Below are positions 10,412 to 23,580 of a stretch of 64,000 nt of DNA, piece by piece. The position numbers were made by a program, and so were the translations under genes. How positions within the stretch are numbered: position 1 is the first letter of the stretch; each line of letters begins with the position of its first letter. The notes under the pieces are model-generated. The model was given only the letters and a program-made list of their open reading frames with translations. It was not told the origin of the DNA and made no database searches. The stretch is from Annona cherimola (Eukaryota > Streptophyta > Magnoliopsida > Magnoliales > Annonaceae), in NCBI GenBank assembly GCA_030490835.1, contig CM059973.1, positions 81,359,221-81,423,220 on the forward strand, in the 5' to 3' direction.

Positions 10412-13400
10412 ATGGCGGTTTCGTCCCCTGCCAGCGCTCAAAACAAAGAGAGGAATGCTATTTCTCCTCAACAGACAAAGACCCACATCGCATACTCTTG
10501 CGAAGAACACATGAAGCCTACTGCAAGCGCCGGCGATGGAGGGCAGGCGCCTGATTCCAACGGTGGCAAGACCTGTCACCAGGTACGGATCAAGACCACA
10601 GAAAAAACAAACAAAATGAGACTCTTCGTCTCTTTGACAATGCCCAAGTCAAGATTTTCTTATATTTTTATTTTGTTTTTCATTCTTAACGGAAGGAACA
10701 CAACTATGCCATTGTCTTCATTTTCTTTGCTGTTGTTTCCCCGGAAAGATGAGAACAAAATGAGAATTTCACAGTTCAGTTGAATTTCTAGTCTGCACTT
10801 GTTCATTTCATTTGTGCAGTGTCGGCAAAAAACTGTAGGCGTGTTTGCTTCCTGCAGCAATAAGGACAAGAAATGCTCCATTAAATTCTGTCGAAGATGC
10901 CTGCTGAACAGGTGGTTAGGTTATTTTCTTCTTTCGACTATTTTTACTTATCCCGTTCGGGTGACACTGACCTTTCGAATTTCATGGGGGGCCATGCTAT
11001 GAGAAGTGTGTGCATCAGACAAGATATATAGTCCATGGTATTCCTCACGAGAAAATGCTTGATTGTTTACATTCACAGATACGGGGAGAAAGCTGAAGAG
11101 ACTGCTGTTATGGAAGTGTGGAAATGCCCCAAATGTCGAGGCGTCTGCAATTGCAGTATTTGCATGTAGGCTGAAAGTTCCCATTTATCACTGCTATGTT
11201 GGTAGCATACTTGTGTTATTGTCTTTTTCTTCGCTCTTGCATTCTCGCCTTGCTGAAAAGGCCATGCTGAAAGCGCCAACCATTGCAGGAAGAAAAGGGG
11301 TCATCAACCGACTGGTATACTTGTTCTAACTGCTCGGGCGACTGGCTTCTCTTCGGTTTCAGAGATGTTGGAAGTCAAGGGCCCATCTTGTGCATCTATC
11401 AACTGGAATGTCAACAAGGTCTGATGACCTTTTGTTACGGCTCAGATGCCCATTCTACTGCCCTGCTTTGGGCATTCTACTTGAGGACCCTCATAGGTTG
11501 GCTCCTCCAGGTTGGGCCTTTTGAGCAGGTTCAAGTATGAGGGCTCCACAACCCTTTAAAAGTATTGGTCTAAAGCCCAACTTAAATTTGAAATTATTTC
11601 TTCGTTCTATTGCAGTGGCATCATTTGAAGCTTTTGTTGGTCTTTAATGCTATGCTTTTGACCAACTAAGCTGATATGATTTTGAACTTGGGCGGAAGGA
11701 AGAAATGGTTTTGAACTTGAGTAAGGCTGACCTGGGTGAACCTAGTAAAAGGCCTGGAATGGGGCATCTGGGCCAAGTGTTAGCATCTTTCTACCAGCCG
11801 CTCTATTTCTTGATAGTGCGACCGGTTTTCAATTATTTTTTAACTTATGACACCAAATTAGTTATTTAGCAGGCACCATCCTCTTCACCCAAAAAGCATG
11901 GGAAGGAAAACTCTACTGTGGATCCAAATGTGCAGTGCAACCCTTCACTAGATGATGTGGAAGGAAAATTGAAGGACCTTAGCAGTCAGGATAGCCTGCC
12001 AACCGACAATGTGAAACACAAGGCAACAAGAATTAGCCGTACAAGTGATGGTCTAAAGAAGAATTGCGACGGAACTAAGGGAGCGGTTACAACACTTTTG
12101 CAGACGAGGAAGAAACTCAAGTTGAACAAACCCACTGGGACAAACCACAGCGAAGAACGTAGTCCAGACATTGTACTCCCAGAATGCCAGGATTTGCTGA
12201 CAGCAGGAGGTGTTGAGTTATCGGCTAATGACATTGGACCAGCACTGCAATTTCTTGAGTTCTGTGGTACTTTTCAACAGGTAAGAACCAATCTATGCCA
12301 TGAAACAAGAGATTTAGTCCTTTATTGGATTATGTTCTGAAGGCGTAACTTTGACTTTGCAATTGTTCAAATCCTCACTGACTATCCTACCTGAATTTTG
12401 AGTCCGTATGCCCATTTTGGTGCCGAAATTAATGGGGCACAAGGATCCATATAATGTGATCACATCCTGAAATTCATATTTACCAACAGCGCTCCCTTTT
12501 TAGCAATAAAATTTTAGTTCAAAATTTTAAATAATCTCTGGTCATTAATATCAACAACGCATCTGCTGCATGATTGAGGTGAAACATATCCTTTTCTGTC
12601 AGTTCAAGTCATGTGATTTTGCAGCACATAGTGCTTAAGAACCTGATTTTCCAGGCATCCTGGTTCTGAAAATACCCTAATTCTCCACCTGGGCTTGTTG
12701 TCCAAAAAAGAGTTGGGCAGCTCGGGCTGGTCCAAACATGGTTATAGTTGTAGGAAAAGGAATGTCCAGGTGAATTCCTATGACTGTTAGTCAGTTTTTT
12801 TTTATTTTTTATTTTTGGGCAAGGTTTCATGGCTTCTTATTGAAGGCAATTTGTTATTCCACAGGTCCTCGATCTGAAGAAAGGACAGCCAGAAGCAGTA
12901 TTAAGAGAGCTAACACGGGGACGAATTGGACGTTCTGCAGCGTATTCATCAATTGTTCAGTTTCATACCAAACTGCTATTGATTTTACAAGAGGATCTAG
13001 GAGAAGAGTACTAATCTCCCCTTTTTTTTTTTTGATGGGGATAATCTCCCCTTTTAAATGGCTTATGATATTACTCTTTTACTTTGCCATTGTCTTCTTA
13101 ATTTTTACAAAATTTCTACCATCTTAGGTCTCTATCAGAAGTGAACAGCGTTAATTCATGGTTACAAGCTCTTGGGAAATGTATTGCAGAATCCCAATTT
13201 GGATCAAAACAATTTTCATCGAGTTGTTTTGATAGAACTACTGATTGGTACAACAAGCTTGATTCTTCAGAAAAGCTTCGTCTTTTGAATTTTCTCTGTG
13301 ATGAGACTCTTGGCACCAAGTAAGTGGTATATGCTGTATCGTTATCAGTACCAGGGTTTTTGCATTTTCATCTCGATGTCATATTTACATTCATTATCAT

Positions 13401-15550
13401 GTGTTTTCAGCTTGCTGAGGAATTGGATTGATGAAGAGCATTCAAAGACTGTTGAGGCAAAGAAGGAAGCAAAAGCTAGAGTCCTAGCTGCAAAAGAAAA
13501 AGTGAATTTTGTAGCATTTAATATGAGTAGCCCACAGCAGTCTTATACCCTTACATCATGCCATAGGCCAAAACATCCTTTGCCTATGTTTAAAGTTGGC
13601 TAGATTTCCAGGCTTTAGTACAACCCTCAGTTTGAAAATGGCAACCAAACCATAGATTGATCTTGATCTTGTTGTGTTTGATGAACTTGTCTGTTGCAAG
13701 CAGTGGCAATGGATCAAATATTAGAACAGCTCTATCCGTACTATTGCTCTTCAACTCATTTTGCTTGGGGTTTATTCCTTAGATGCTTCTCCACTTGCAG
13801 GAGAAACTTGTAAAGACAAAGTTTAAAGCTAAGATGGTAGAAGCTCTTGCCTCATCAAATGGTACTCTCTCTGTTGGTAAACATGAGAAACTCATTTCAA
13901 AATTGAGAACCGAGGCAGAGAAAGCTTGTGCAGAGAAGCTCGAAGCAATGGCTGATGAGCCTAAAAGTACAATGTCCTCCTTTTCTAACTTCTTCCAGCT
14001 TTTGCATGAGAAACATGCTTTCCACTGCAATAGCAAGGAGAGTAAGGCTGTTAGCTGTAGTCATACACTTGATTAAAGGATGGTCACGCTGATTTCTAAT
14101 CCACCAAATCCACTATCTTACCTGGTTCTATATTTCAAGGGTAAATTTTAGTTGTTGTGTTGGAAATATTATGAATTATCTGCCTAACCATCAGCTAACA
14201 ATCAGTAAAATCATCAATGGTGAGCATGGCTGATGAATGAGTCAAACCTTGCCCTTGTGCTGTGAATTTTAATAGTTTTTTACAAAATTGCATGAATCTA
14301 TATGCATTATAATGAAAAAGCAGCAAACTTTGTTATTAGCTTTTACAAAATTGCACGAAACCGTATCCATTATAATGAAAGTTTCGAGGTTTTTGCTACC
14401 CTGAATGAGTGCTTGTTGTTCTTATTACCATTTGTTTTCATTACTCTAAACAAACTAGTGTCTTCTTGTTTGCTAACAGAGGATCAAATGCTCAGTGCTC
14501 TCAGGACACAGCCCATCCTTCTAGATGGTGATGGCCAAGTCCACTGGAGACTAAGAGGCTATTCTGATAGATCTTGCCTTGTGCTGCAAGGTCTGTACCA
14601 CAAGTTAATGCTGTAATCCCAGCATTTCTGTTGGTTGAACTTGAAAGTGGAGAAGTGCTATGCCATGATACTTAACCGTATGCCTATTTCTTCTGCACAG
14701 ATATTGGAAAGTGGGATTCAGTTACATCTCAAGATAAATGGTTTACTTATGATAATGACAAGCAAAAGACAGTCGAAGCATATGTTTCTTTAAGGTTAGT
14801 GAAAATTAGCAGTTTCAAATTGTAGTTCAGCGATCAAGGTGCTACGACTGGTTTTGAATATACTCGCTTTGCATTCATCTGATTAAAAAATCATATTATT
14901 TGTTGCGAACACCTTGAGCTATGCTTGGCCTAATATTCAAAAGTATTGTACGCCTAATAAACAACAGCAGTCAAATTATTCACTTCGCTGGTGTTGCATT
15001 TTTCTGATTATTGGTCCTCGAAGCTAGCTTTATGAGGAATACTCGTTGCTAGTCTAGGAAATTTTGTGGACTTGGTGATGGCATCTTCCCATACTGCCAT
15101 ACAGCATTTCATCTGGACAAGTCAAGCGCAATCCAATGTTCACAGGCTGCCATTTAAGTAAGTCATTTTGTTAAGGTGATCCAAATCAACGGCTCAGGTG
15201 ATGTGCGGAAGTCAAATGAGGAAGATCATGAATTTAAGGCCCATCCACCGTAGATTCGGTTGATCTGTTTGCTTTCAGCATCGCGTTTGGTGGGAACATG
15301 CCCTGATGAGGCAGTGCAGTGGAATAGCTCCTTGTACTGAAGCTCACTGGAATGTTTCTTTCACTTGTCTCTTAAAGATTTTTGGTATGAAATGCATGAC
15401 TACTCCGACCGAGACGTTCTTTATGGATGGACTTCTCAGGCGATGGTTTAAAGAGTTTATTTGTCTTGCAGAAAGAAGCGCAAGCGAGAAAATACACGTG
15501 CAGCCAACAGTCCTAAGCTTCTAAGGTTGCACTCGGAAGTAGCAGCTTAA
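10412..15550 (+). CDS. CDCA7-related zinc-finger (zf-4CXXC_R1) protein with DDT/WHIM-like region
   Basis: There are twelve exons: 10412-10582, 10820-10911, 11079-11165, 11289-11418, 11873-12280, 12865-13007, 13128-13319, 13411-13501, 13801-13966, 14480-14590, 14701-14794, 15472-15550. All junctions are GT...AG and phases close to 587 codons plus stop. Residues 54-126 form the zinc finger of the CDCA7/R1 family: CHQCRQKT, FCRRCLLNRYGE, then WKCPKCRGVCNCSIC. Residues about 262-345 (LLTAGGVELSANDIGPALQF...) look like a DDT/WHIM-type helical region. A lysine-rich coiled stretch follows, and the C-terminus carries KKRKR, a likely nuclear signal. CDCA7 recruits the HELLS/DDM1 remodeler to chromatin for DNA methylation. 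Here the glycine equivalent to human Gly294 is Ile78, while Arg274 and Arg304 equivalents are kept (Arg59, Arg88). It is therefore probably the divergent, longer plant paralogue, not canonical CDCA7. The exon 9 donor is the least certain junction. Confidence 0.92.
13012..13055 (-). repeat. Poly(A)-stub insertion in intron 6
   Basis: The 14-bp phrase TAATCTCCCCTTTT (13012-13025) is repeated at 13042-13055. Between the copies lie a T-run and GATGGGGA. Read on the minus strand, the insert is TCCCCATC followed by A's, like the extreme 3' end of a LINE or SINE with its target-site duplication. Confidence 0.7.
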
Positions 15551-16957
15551 TCTGAGGGCCACTTCCCCATGCTGGCTGTCTTCAGAAAGCAGCAATAACC
15601 TGACTTCAGGTTCACCACGTTGGATGTCATTTTTCTATGCCTGGTAACTTCTCTCGTTGGGAGATTTAGGTACAGCATCATTACCATTCTGTTGCACCAA
15701 CCTTTATAGAGAATTTTCACACAGATGTCCGGTGCTAGAAAGGGCGTTCATGAACATATTGGATATGCGAGCACAGCTGCATCGATTTTGGTTGACTTTC
15801 TTGGATGTTGTACTCTACTTTTTGTTGGAGCGAATGTAATCTTCTGCTGTGGAATTCACGAACAATGCAATGCTAAGTGTTTGAACGACTTGTGCTCTCT
15901 GAGGTGTTCATGATCGATCACACCAATGCGAATGTAACGGCTTGATGGAAATGGGATTCTGCACGTGAAAGATCGCAGATACTGAAGCATTTGGAGTATG
16001 AACTATAAGTATGCTTCCATCCAAATTTATGACCTGTCAATTTTATGCAAACATCTTTTTAAAACTGGACTTGATTGATAATAACAGCAAACTCCCACAA
16101 GAGGATTCAGCCTTGTTTAATGTTGCTTAAATTTCTTTTCTAATGCATTCCAGAACCTGATAATACAGTGCACACCTGAACTTGAAAGGGGCTTGAACTT
16201 GATGGTTTTAACTGTGTGAGGTGAGGCATATGAATTAGGTGGCCCTTTCGAGAGCCCTTGGATTTATTTTTAAAGAATCACAAGTAGGAAAGCTTATCCA
16301 AGCGCAAAAATTGCAACATTGCTTAATGTTTCTCACAACAGTAAGTTTTTTTTGGGGCGATAAAAACAGGGGATACAAAGTGAGCTCCGAGAAATACAAG
16401 AAGTAGAAACGTATTCCATCTATTGTGAATCTTCAAATTTTTTTTCCCCAGAACATATTACCATTATTTACTCCAATAAGAGGGCCAAATCTAGATAATC
16501 ACATTATCCTCTAAAAAAGTTAACAAGCATTACTTTGGCAATGCACGGAGGAATTTTTTGACAGGTAACTGGCTTCTCATTCAGTTAGCGTAGGAAACAC
16601 CCAACATAAACGAGGAATGCTATTCTGATTCTGGTGATTGATTCAAAGTTTTTCCATTGGCATATGTTGGGGCATAATATTTATGGACAATGTGTGACAA
16701 CGTCCTAGGAGTTAGATTATGTAACAAAGGCATGATTCACATGCCATGTCATCAGCCCAGCAGCATAAAGAAATAAACATGGATTTAAATCTTTAAAAAG
16801 GGAAATATTAAAACCTTCTCTAACATTAGCTTTGAATTCCTTGATTTCACAAATCATACATACGAATTTACATAGGCAGCGTACCATAATTGGAGGTAGC
16901 TCTGTAGCAAATTGTACAAGAAACAATTTTGGGCAGCACAACATCAAAATGGTAAAA
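15551..16957. other. Convergent intergenic region with two 3' ends
   Basis: This holds the 3' UTRs of the CDCA7-related gene (+) and the DUF2854 gene (-), which converge here. Short frames at 15657-15913 have no recognisable domain and probably lie in the 3' UTR. Confidence 0.6.
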
Positions 16958-19900
16958 TCAGGTGCTTGGCTGCAAGGTTGTGTCGGAAATTAGACGAACT
17001 TCATACAGATTGTTCTCGTTGGTTGCTGCATACATAGATACTAATATGTTATTTGTTTGATAGCAAGAACATCTACAATATACATGCTAGTAAGTGGAAA
17101 AAATGCATTTTAACAAGCGTGTACATTTTGAATCTCACCAATTTCAGCATTGATTCCTGGTCCAAAGAATGAAGCAAATTTTGCCTGACATGCAAAATAA
17201 GTACAACAGACATGAGTAAAACATTTAAATTCAGGACAGGATGGTTTATCATCTAAGGGTTGTCAGATCCTTTGGTTTTCAGTTGTGATCGCCTGAGACT
17301 CTGCATACTGCTATTATGAAGGTTGGTAGATCTGAATACACTTGTTAGGAAGCATCAAAAGGAATTGGATTTGGCTGAAGAGATTGGATGAAGAGAGATT
17401 GTATGGGGAATGAAAAAGAGTAGTGTTAAGAATGGGAAAGAAGAGTTGTTTATGTATTGAAAAATGGGAGATCAATGGGGAATAGAAAAAGTAGTATTAA
17501 AAATGAGAAAAGCAATCTAAATCTCATTCATCTCATTCCATCTTATCCCATCAGATGGTCCTAAAGTAAGGGCCTGTTTGGCCTTATGTTTCCTCTCACA
17601 ATCATAAGAAGCATTCCATCCATCATAAACTCATGTGACTAGAATCTAAAAAAAGCCAATTCTACAATTTAAAACCGATACTCCTAGCTGCAACTGTGTA
17701 TCTTGGGTAAGCTAGAAACCCTAGCTTCCCCATATCACTGAAATCTGCATTCCACACTAGGCTTTGGCCAAACGCACAGCTACGCTGAACACGCCCTAAG
17801 ACAAATGATCAATGGGTTGCCTGAGTATACATGAAAGCAATGAGTCCATGGATCCAAATGGTGGGACTCGTGAGATCAATGCACAGATCTCTCATGCATG
17901 CAAAATGACAGAATATGTTTGTAGAGAACGATCAATCCCAACTCCAGTAAGTAAATGAACATAACATCAAATATTGAAGAAGCACGAACATTGAGGTCTA
18001 GCAAAGTAAACCACCGCAAGGTTAGTTGGCTCAACATATGAAACTAATTAAGTGAACTAAATGTGTCCCAGAGTTCACAAATGATTATTATTTACCTGTC
18101 TTTGTTCAAAATGAGATAACTGCAGTGCTTTTGCCTCAAATACAAGTACTAGACAGTATTTTCCATCTCCTGTAACCTGTAAGGCCATACCAAAAATGCA
18201 AGAAGGAAAATTTTAGAGAAAGCCTACAACGCAAACTCTCTAAGAACTCTCAAAGTGACTTTCAGAAAAGATGAGTTTCCCGTTCCAATATGAGTTGACT
18301 CGATGAGTCTGGGATCAGTGACATGACGAATAGTATGCATGGGTTCACAATAAAGGATGGAAAGTGCCTCATCCATAACTGATGAAAATTCCTGATTATA
18401 AAATTAACAACTCTATGCAGATAACACCGGAATGATGAAAGACTAGAAGCATACTTCTTCTCGAATCATTTTGAGAACAGGTGCATTTCTTCTTGCAATT
18501 CCTCCACCCTATACCAATAAGCAGAAAGAATAGCACAGTTAACTACAACTTTCAAATGAACAATGTCATTCACTTTCAGCACTTAAAGAAACAATATTTG
18601 AATAGCAGTGCTTTATTGGCAATACAAAACAAAAATAGTAAATAGCCCTTATAGCAGAGGACTAAGTGGCACTGACATACTGTCAGAACTAAATACTAGA
18701 AAAATAGGACATATAGCAGAGGCCTAAGTGGCAGTCAGAACCAAATACTAGAAAATAGCACTTATAGTAGAGGACTAAGTGGCACCGATGTACTGTCAGA
18801 ACTAAATATTAGAAAATAGTAACTATAGCAGAGGACTAAGTGGCACCAACAAACTGTCGGAACTAAATATTTGATTTAGAATGGTCAAATTCAAATCCAG
18901 AGCCATAGGGTTCATAGTTTTCTCTTGTAGCATTTCTGAATAAATGATATTGCCTTGAAGTTGTTTCAAGAGACTCAATTCTAGATATTGACTCATAATA
19001 AGTTACACATAATAACTATGCTTCACTGTTTTATTTTGTAGCATTTTGGATTATATGTTTTACAGGTATAACAGATCCAGAAGAATCAAACAAGCTCAAA
19101 CAAATGATTGGAGAAAAAGATTATTGACAGCACTTCCATTATGTTAAATTCATTCAAAATATATACAGTACTTCATCATGTTAATTGATTCAATAGCACC
19201 TCCATTACGATGGGAAAACAAGAGCCTTCACAGCACTTCCATCATGTTGACTCCATTTACTGTTACAGATATCCCACCACTTATACAAACTTATGGCATC
19301 AGGATTCAAGGCTAAACTGCCTAAGGAGTCAAAGCAAAAAAGAAGGCTAAATGAAAGCCTGCAACTCTGGAGATCGTTTCCAGGAGTAAAAAGCAGTATA
19401 TAGAAGGTGAGTCAAGAAATGTACCAGGCCGTATTGAAATATCCTTTTTAATGCCTCATCCAAATGTTGCTCATCTCCATATCGGTACCTAGTAACATCA
19501 TTTCTGACCTAATTAAACCATAAAAATAATAAAATCAATTCAAAAATGCAAAATCCATGTAAAAAGAAATTGTTCACATCAATCGTATATGCAAGTGATT
19601 GAAAGAGCAAATCACAGTGTACTGAAATTCATTACATAGACCAGAATTTTCAATTCAGGCAGATGAAACTACAATTACCACTATGCTCCCAAATCCCACT
19701 CAGTGATGCAAAATCCTCCACCACAGTACTGATTAGGGGTGTTAACGGATCGATTTGGACAGGTTGGAGCCTAATCCTAATCCCAACCCATTTAAAATAT
19801 CTGAATCCTAATCCATTTATTAACCTATTTAAAAAACCTCAACCCTAACCCATTTACAACTCATTTAATAAATGAGTTAAGGGGTTGTTAATGGATTGTA

Positions 19901-22204
19901 TAGCAAATAACCTGAAAGCCTAAACTCTAGTAGATGATAATCTCGCAGGGAGAGACGAGAGGGTGTTTTCGGCACAGGGGAAATGGAAATAGGGCAGTAA
20001 TGGAAAAATGGAATTAGGATAGCAGTGAAAAAATGAAAATTAGGTGACTTGAGGAAAATTTAGAGAGGAAAAATAACTAAGGAGTTTACATGTATATATA
20101 TATATAATTTTAATGAGTTAAGCGAGTTAAATGAGTTGAATGAATTAAACGGGTTGAACAGGTTATATGGGTTACTAAACAGGTTGATGAGTTATAAAAT
20201 CTCAACCCTAATCCATTTATTTAATTAAATGGTTAAATGGGTTGGTGGATCATAACCCATTTATTCAAAAATCCCAACCCAAATCCATTCATAAACGGGT
20301 TGGATGAGCGAGTTGACGGGTTGACCAGGACCATTATCACCCCTAGTACTAATGCATGTTTAGTTCATATGAATTTGGGGTTCCTGTTAAACACACATCC
20401 TAACCATCTTATTAATGTTAACTAAAAGAAAATGTCTACAAACAAGGTGGAGAATTTCTTAATTGTGCTTCCAACCACTTCTGGATGACTGTAGTTAGGA
20501 ATCAAAATTGTGTGTTCTGGATAATGGAATCCACTGGGGCTTGTAAATTCATAGAGTTTCACCAGTTTGAGACATTGAAAATTGAAATGACAACAACTGC
20601 AGAGCAACCTGATCATTTGCAACTTATCTCCTTTTAATCAGATTGCATCCTATAACTTGGAAGCCAACATAATCAGGTTTTGATGCAGTGCTCCCTATAT
20701 TGACCAAAATCTCATTTAGATTACCTGCTTAAGAATAGGAGTGGCACATGTCTCCCTCAATTTTTGAGCATCAGCATAGGTTATGCACGGCACTGGTTTA
20801 AGCTCTGCATACTGTGCAACAGAACAAAAAACTGTAAAATCATGTCAAAAACAAGTCCTCAAATACGGTTTCAAGCATCAAGAAAAATCATTAAAAATTT
20901 CATTCTTATGTTGAGATAAGTAGAAAAGCTGAGCAAGATTTGAGCATCTGAGCCAATTCAATAGAAAAGATCAACATTATTGTGATAATTCGCAATTTCA
21001 GCATTTTGGCACCTAGGAAGCGGTCATCCAAGGACACCTTTGGTGTATCTATCTGTATCTCGCAACCAACTTCCCAGATAAGAAAGCCAAGTTTTCCTCT
21101 TGAAGGGAATTTTAGGCATAGAAAAATGCTCCAAAAAGCAAGAAACCACTTCTTGGAGGCGGGAACTAGTTTTCAATCAACACGAAGCTCATTTGGCATA
21201 TAGAAAATGAACATTATTAGGAAAAGATATATTAGATTTTTGCAAAGTTTAGACGAAGTTATTATTGGGCTCCTCTCCAGCAAATTGCTCGTAATCTTAG
21301 TATAAAATCATCAAGATTTGAAACGCAGCAACATTCCACACAACCACGGAAACGCCAGATGGATAAGATTGAAGCTTTTCAGTTTTCATTCATCCCAACA
21401 GAGATTTTCGTGGTGCAAAAGGCAGAACAGCAATTTTGCTAACCGCACAATCATTTTCCGCATATGCTATTCGACCCACTCTACACGACAAAGGAATTCC
21501 AACTGCATTTTGCGGGTGTTATATGCTTCGCTGCTAAAATCACAATAAAAAAGTTTGAATCTCTACCTTTAGCGCCATACCAATAATTGCAAGAGGAAAG
21601 CCGTATGTTAGCATCAGCGCAGACCACTCCGAACCAGGCAAAATATTAAAATACGCTCCGAATCCATATCTGAAACACAGAATGGGAATTAAGGAATAAT
21701 AATAACAATAACCGAAGGAGGAAATTTTTTTTTTTTTAACATAAATTTCGGAACAGTTTCAGAAGTCAATATACTACTTACGAGAGAAGAGAAATGCCGA
21801 AGCCTATACCAATCACACCAAACGAAACCTGCGAATGAACACAACCAAAATAATTTGAGTGCATTTAGATGTGCAATTAAAACAGACAGCAATTTGACTT
21901 CTTTTCAGTACAGAAGTGATACGTTGCCGAGGGAGAACCCCTCATCCGAGACGATCGTCTTGCCAGTGTCGGTTGAAGTTTGGGATGAATCGACGGCTTT
22001 GGCGACGGCAACGAGCTTGCGAAGGTGATCAGAAGAACGACCAAAGAGAAAGGTGGCAGTGGGCCTGCAAATGGACGATGGAGATGGTGGCGGTGAGAAG
22101 AGGAGGAAGCGGTGGCTGTTGGCGAGACGAGAAGAGCAGAGGACAATTCCACATCGTCCCGAAGTTCCCATGGCAGCTCCAGCTCCAGCTGCTCTTGCCA
22201 TCAT
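16958..22204 (-). CDS. Chloroplast DUF2854 membrane protein (slr0575-like)
   Basis: There are nine exons on the minus strand: 22204-21923, 21828-21782, 21669-21567, 20811-20725, 19508-19425, 18508-18455, 18176-18096, 17184-17139, 17025-16958. All have GT...AG borders and phases close to 283 codons plus stop. Residues 1 to about 65 are rich in Ser, Arg and Ala, as in a chloroplast transit peptide. Residues 95-117 (VSFGVIGIGFGISLL...) and about 125-143 (LMLTYGFPLAIIGMALK) are two probable membrane helices. The rest is a conserved stromal or lumenal domain with RYRYGDEQHLDEALKRIF, GDGKYCLVLVFEAKAL and FASFFGPG, as in plant and cyanobacterial DUF2854 proteins such as slr0575. The family is placed at the thylakoid, but I know of no established function. 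ATG 22204 is the first of two adjacent Met codons. Introns 4, 5 and 7 carry a hAT MITE, a minisatellite and a Tourist MITE. Confidence 0.93.
17570..17796. mobile_element. Tourist-like MITE in intron 7 of the DUF2854 gene
   Basis: The ends are GGGCCTGTTTGGCC and, reverse-complemented, GGGCGTGTTCAGC. The flanking TAA at 17567-17569 and 17797-17799 is the 3-bp duplication typical of PIF/Harbinger MITEs. It is 227 bp with no coding potential. Confidence 0.7.
18651..18872. repeat. Minisatellite in intron 5 of the DUF2854 gene
   Basis: About 3.7 degenerate units of 51-62 bp start at 18651, 18713, 18764 and 18825. Each begins ATAG(C/T)AGAGG(A/C)CTAAGTGGCA and contains a CTGTC(A/G)GAACTAAATA-like phrase. 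Confidence 0.8.
19734..20345. mobile_element. hAT-like MITE in intron 4 of the DUF2854 gene
   Basis: The left end is TAGGGGTGTTAACGG and the right end, reverse-complemented, is TAGGGGTGATAATGG. The flanks GTACTGAT (19726-19733) and GTACTAAT (20346-20353) form an 8-bp duplication with one difference. The interior is AT-rich with repeated AACCCATTTA phrases. A decayed relative lies at about 42950-43675. Confidence 0.82.
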
Positions 22205-22412
22205 CTCTCTCGTTCACTCGTTTCTCTTGCGAGCAGAAACGTGGATATCCTCCTCTCGAGTCTTGCTAACCTCACATCCGGTCGTCTCCACACGCAGCTG
22301 CTGCTCTCTCAAAATTCCTTCTTCATTCGAAATCTGATCCGTCCATTGCTTGATACAGGACGCTGTATTATTATTTCCCTAAATTATAAAAAATCTATCA
22401 TCAATTTAAATG

Positions 22413-22482
22413 CAAGGTAAGGCTGCGTACTATAGACCCTACCCCGCGCATAGCGGGAGCTTGATGCACCGGGCTGCCCTTT
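22413..22482 (+). mobile_element. 3' fragment of an Au-type SINE
   Basis: The string AAGGTAAGGCTGCGTAC, then TAGACCCT, CGCATAGCGGGAGCTT and GCACCGGGCTGCCCTTT is the characteristic 3' half of plant Au SINEs. The tRNA-derived 5' half with its A and B boxes is missing and there is an internal deletion. It lies about 210 bp upstream of the DUF2854 start codon. Confidence 0.72.
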
Positions 22483-23149
22483 GTGAAATTTATTTGCAGT
22501 TTTAAAAGGCCATGTGATACGACGGGACTACGAGTATATTTTGTTGGGCTATCGAGCAGGCTTGGCTTCCTGGCCCAATATTGACGTACCCCAACGTTGC
22601 GTGGATATTTCATTGGCGGACAGCATGCCCATTGCCGACGCTGCCAGAGACGTGCTCGGCCCTGTGAATGTAAAACCTGGACAATAAATCTCTCTGCGTG
22701 TTCTGGAGAATCACCGTTGTCTGTGACTTTTCACGCCCTGTCTAGTAATTAAAATGCTTGTATGGTGATCCGTTCACGACTACAAATACGTTTTCTCTGC
22801 AGATATTGTCGCGCTCTACTTCCACTGCACTACACATGCTTATAATATAAGCCGCTCTATAATGAGTTTGGCTTCTAACAAACTCCATTTCTATATAATC
22901 TTCATTTACCTTTTCATTTTGATGATTGTTGAGAAATTCATTTCATTCCTTCTATCAAAACCGGTCTCCGACTTGCTTGCACCCAACTTTATTTACGAAT
23001 TGATTTATTAGGTTCGAGTTTTAAAAAGACAAGTCCAAGTACAACACTTTTTTTTGGCGTTTGGCCTGTTCAGCTGGCTAAATTTCACCCTTGAGTAGAA
23101 CCAAAAAAAAGAAAAAAGAAAAGAAAAAAAGAGAGTACTGCCCCAGCGA

Positions 23150-23580
23150 AACTTGGGCTCCTCTAGGATTAGTTAAGTGATCAATTTGACTTGTAAATAA
23201 TACCTTAATGTATGTATGGTATGTATGTTAAACTAAGGGAAGTATTTCCCTATTCTATTCTGACTACGCGACGACTAAGGAGATTACACTCCGACTAGAT
23301 CATGGCATAGGAGCTCCTTTCCAGGGTTTTAGGATGAAGAGTTATTGTATACAGATGCGGCCACGCATTCTTATATTCCTAGCACATCTATGTAAAGGGA
23401 GGTCATCAAGAGAATCAAGTGCGCACAAGTAACCAGCACTGCACTCTATTTTGTATTCCTCTATCTTCCTGTCGAATTTGAGCATCGGAAGTGCTATGCT
23501 GGATATACCAGGAGTACAGTGTCAATGTTTCTTACCTTGCCAGTGACTGGGCTATTGAAGATTACAATAGAATATTTTCT
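23150..23580 (+). mobile_element. LTR-like retrotransposon remnant
   Basis: The region carries phrases usual in the R/U5 part of Ty3-type LTRs: a leader-like GTAAAGGGAGGTCATCAAG followed by TTGAGCATCGGAAGTGC. I could not fix the ends or a target duplication, and no coding sequence follows. Confidence 0.4.
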
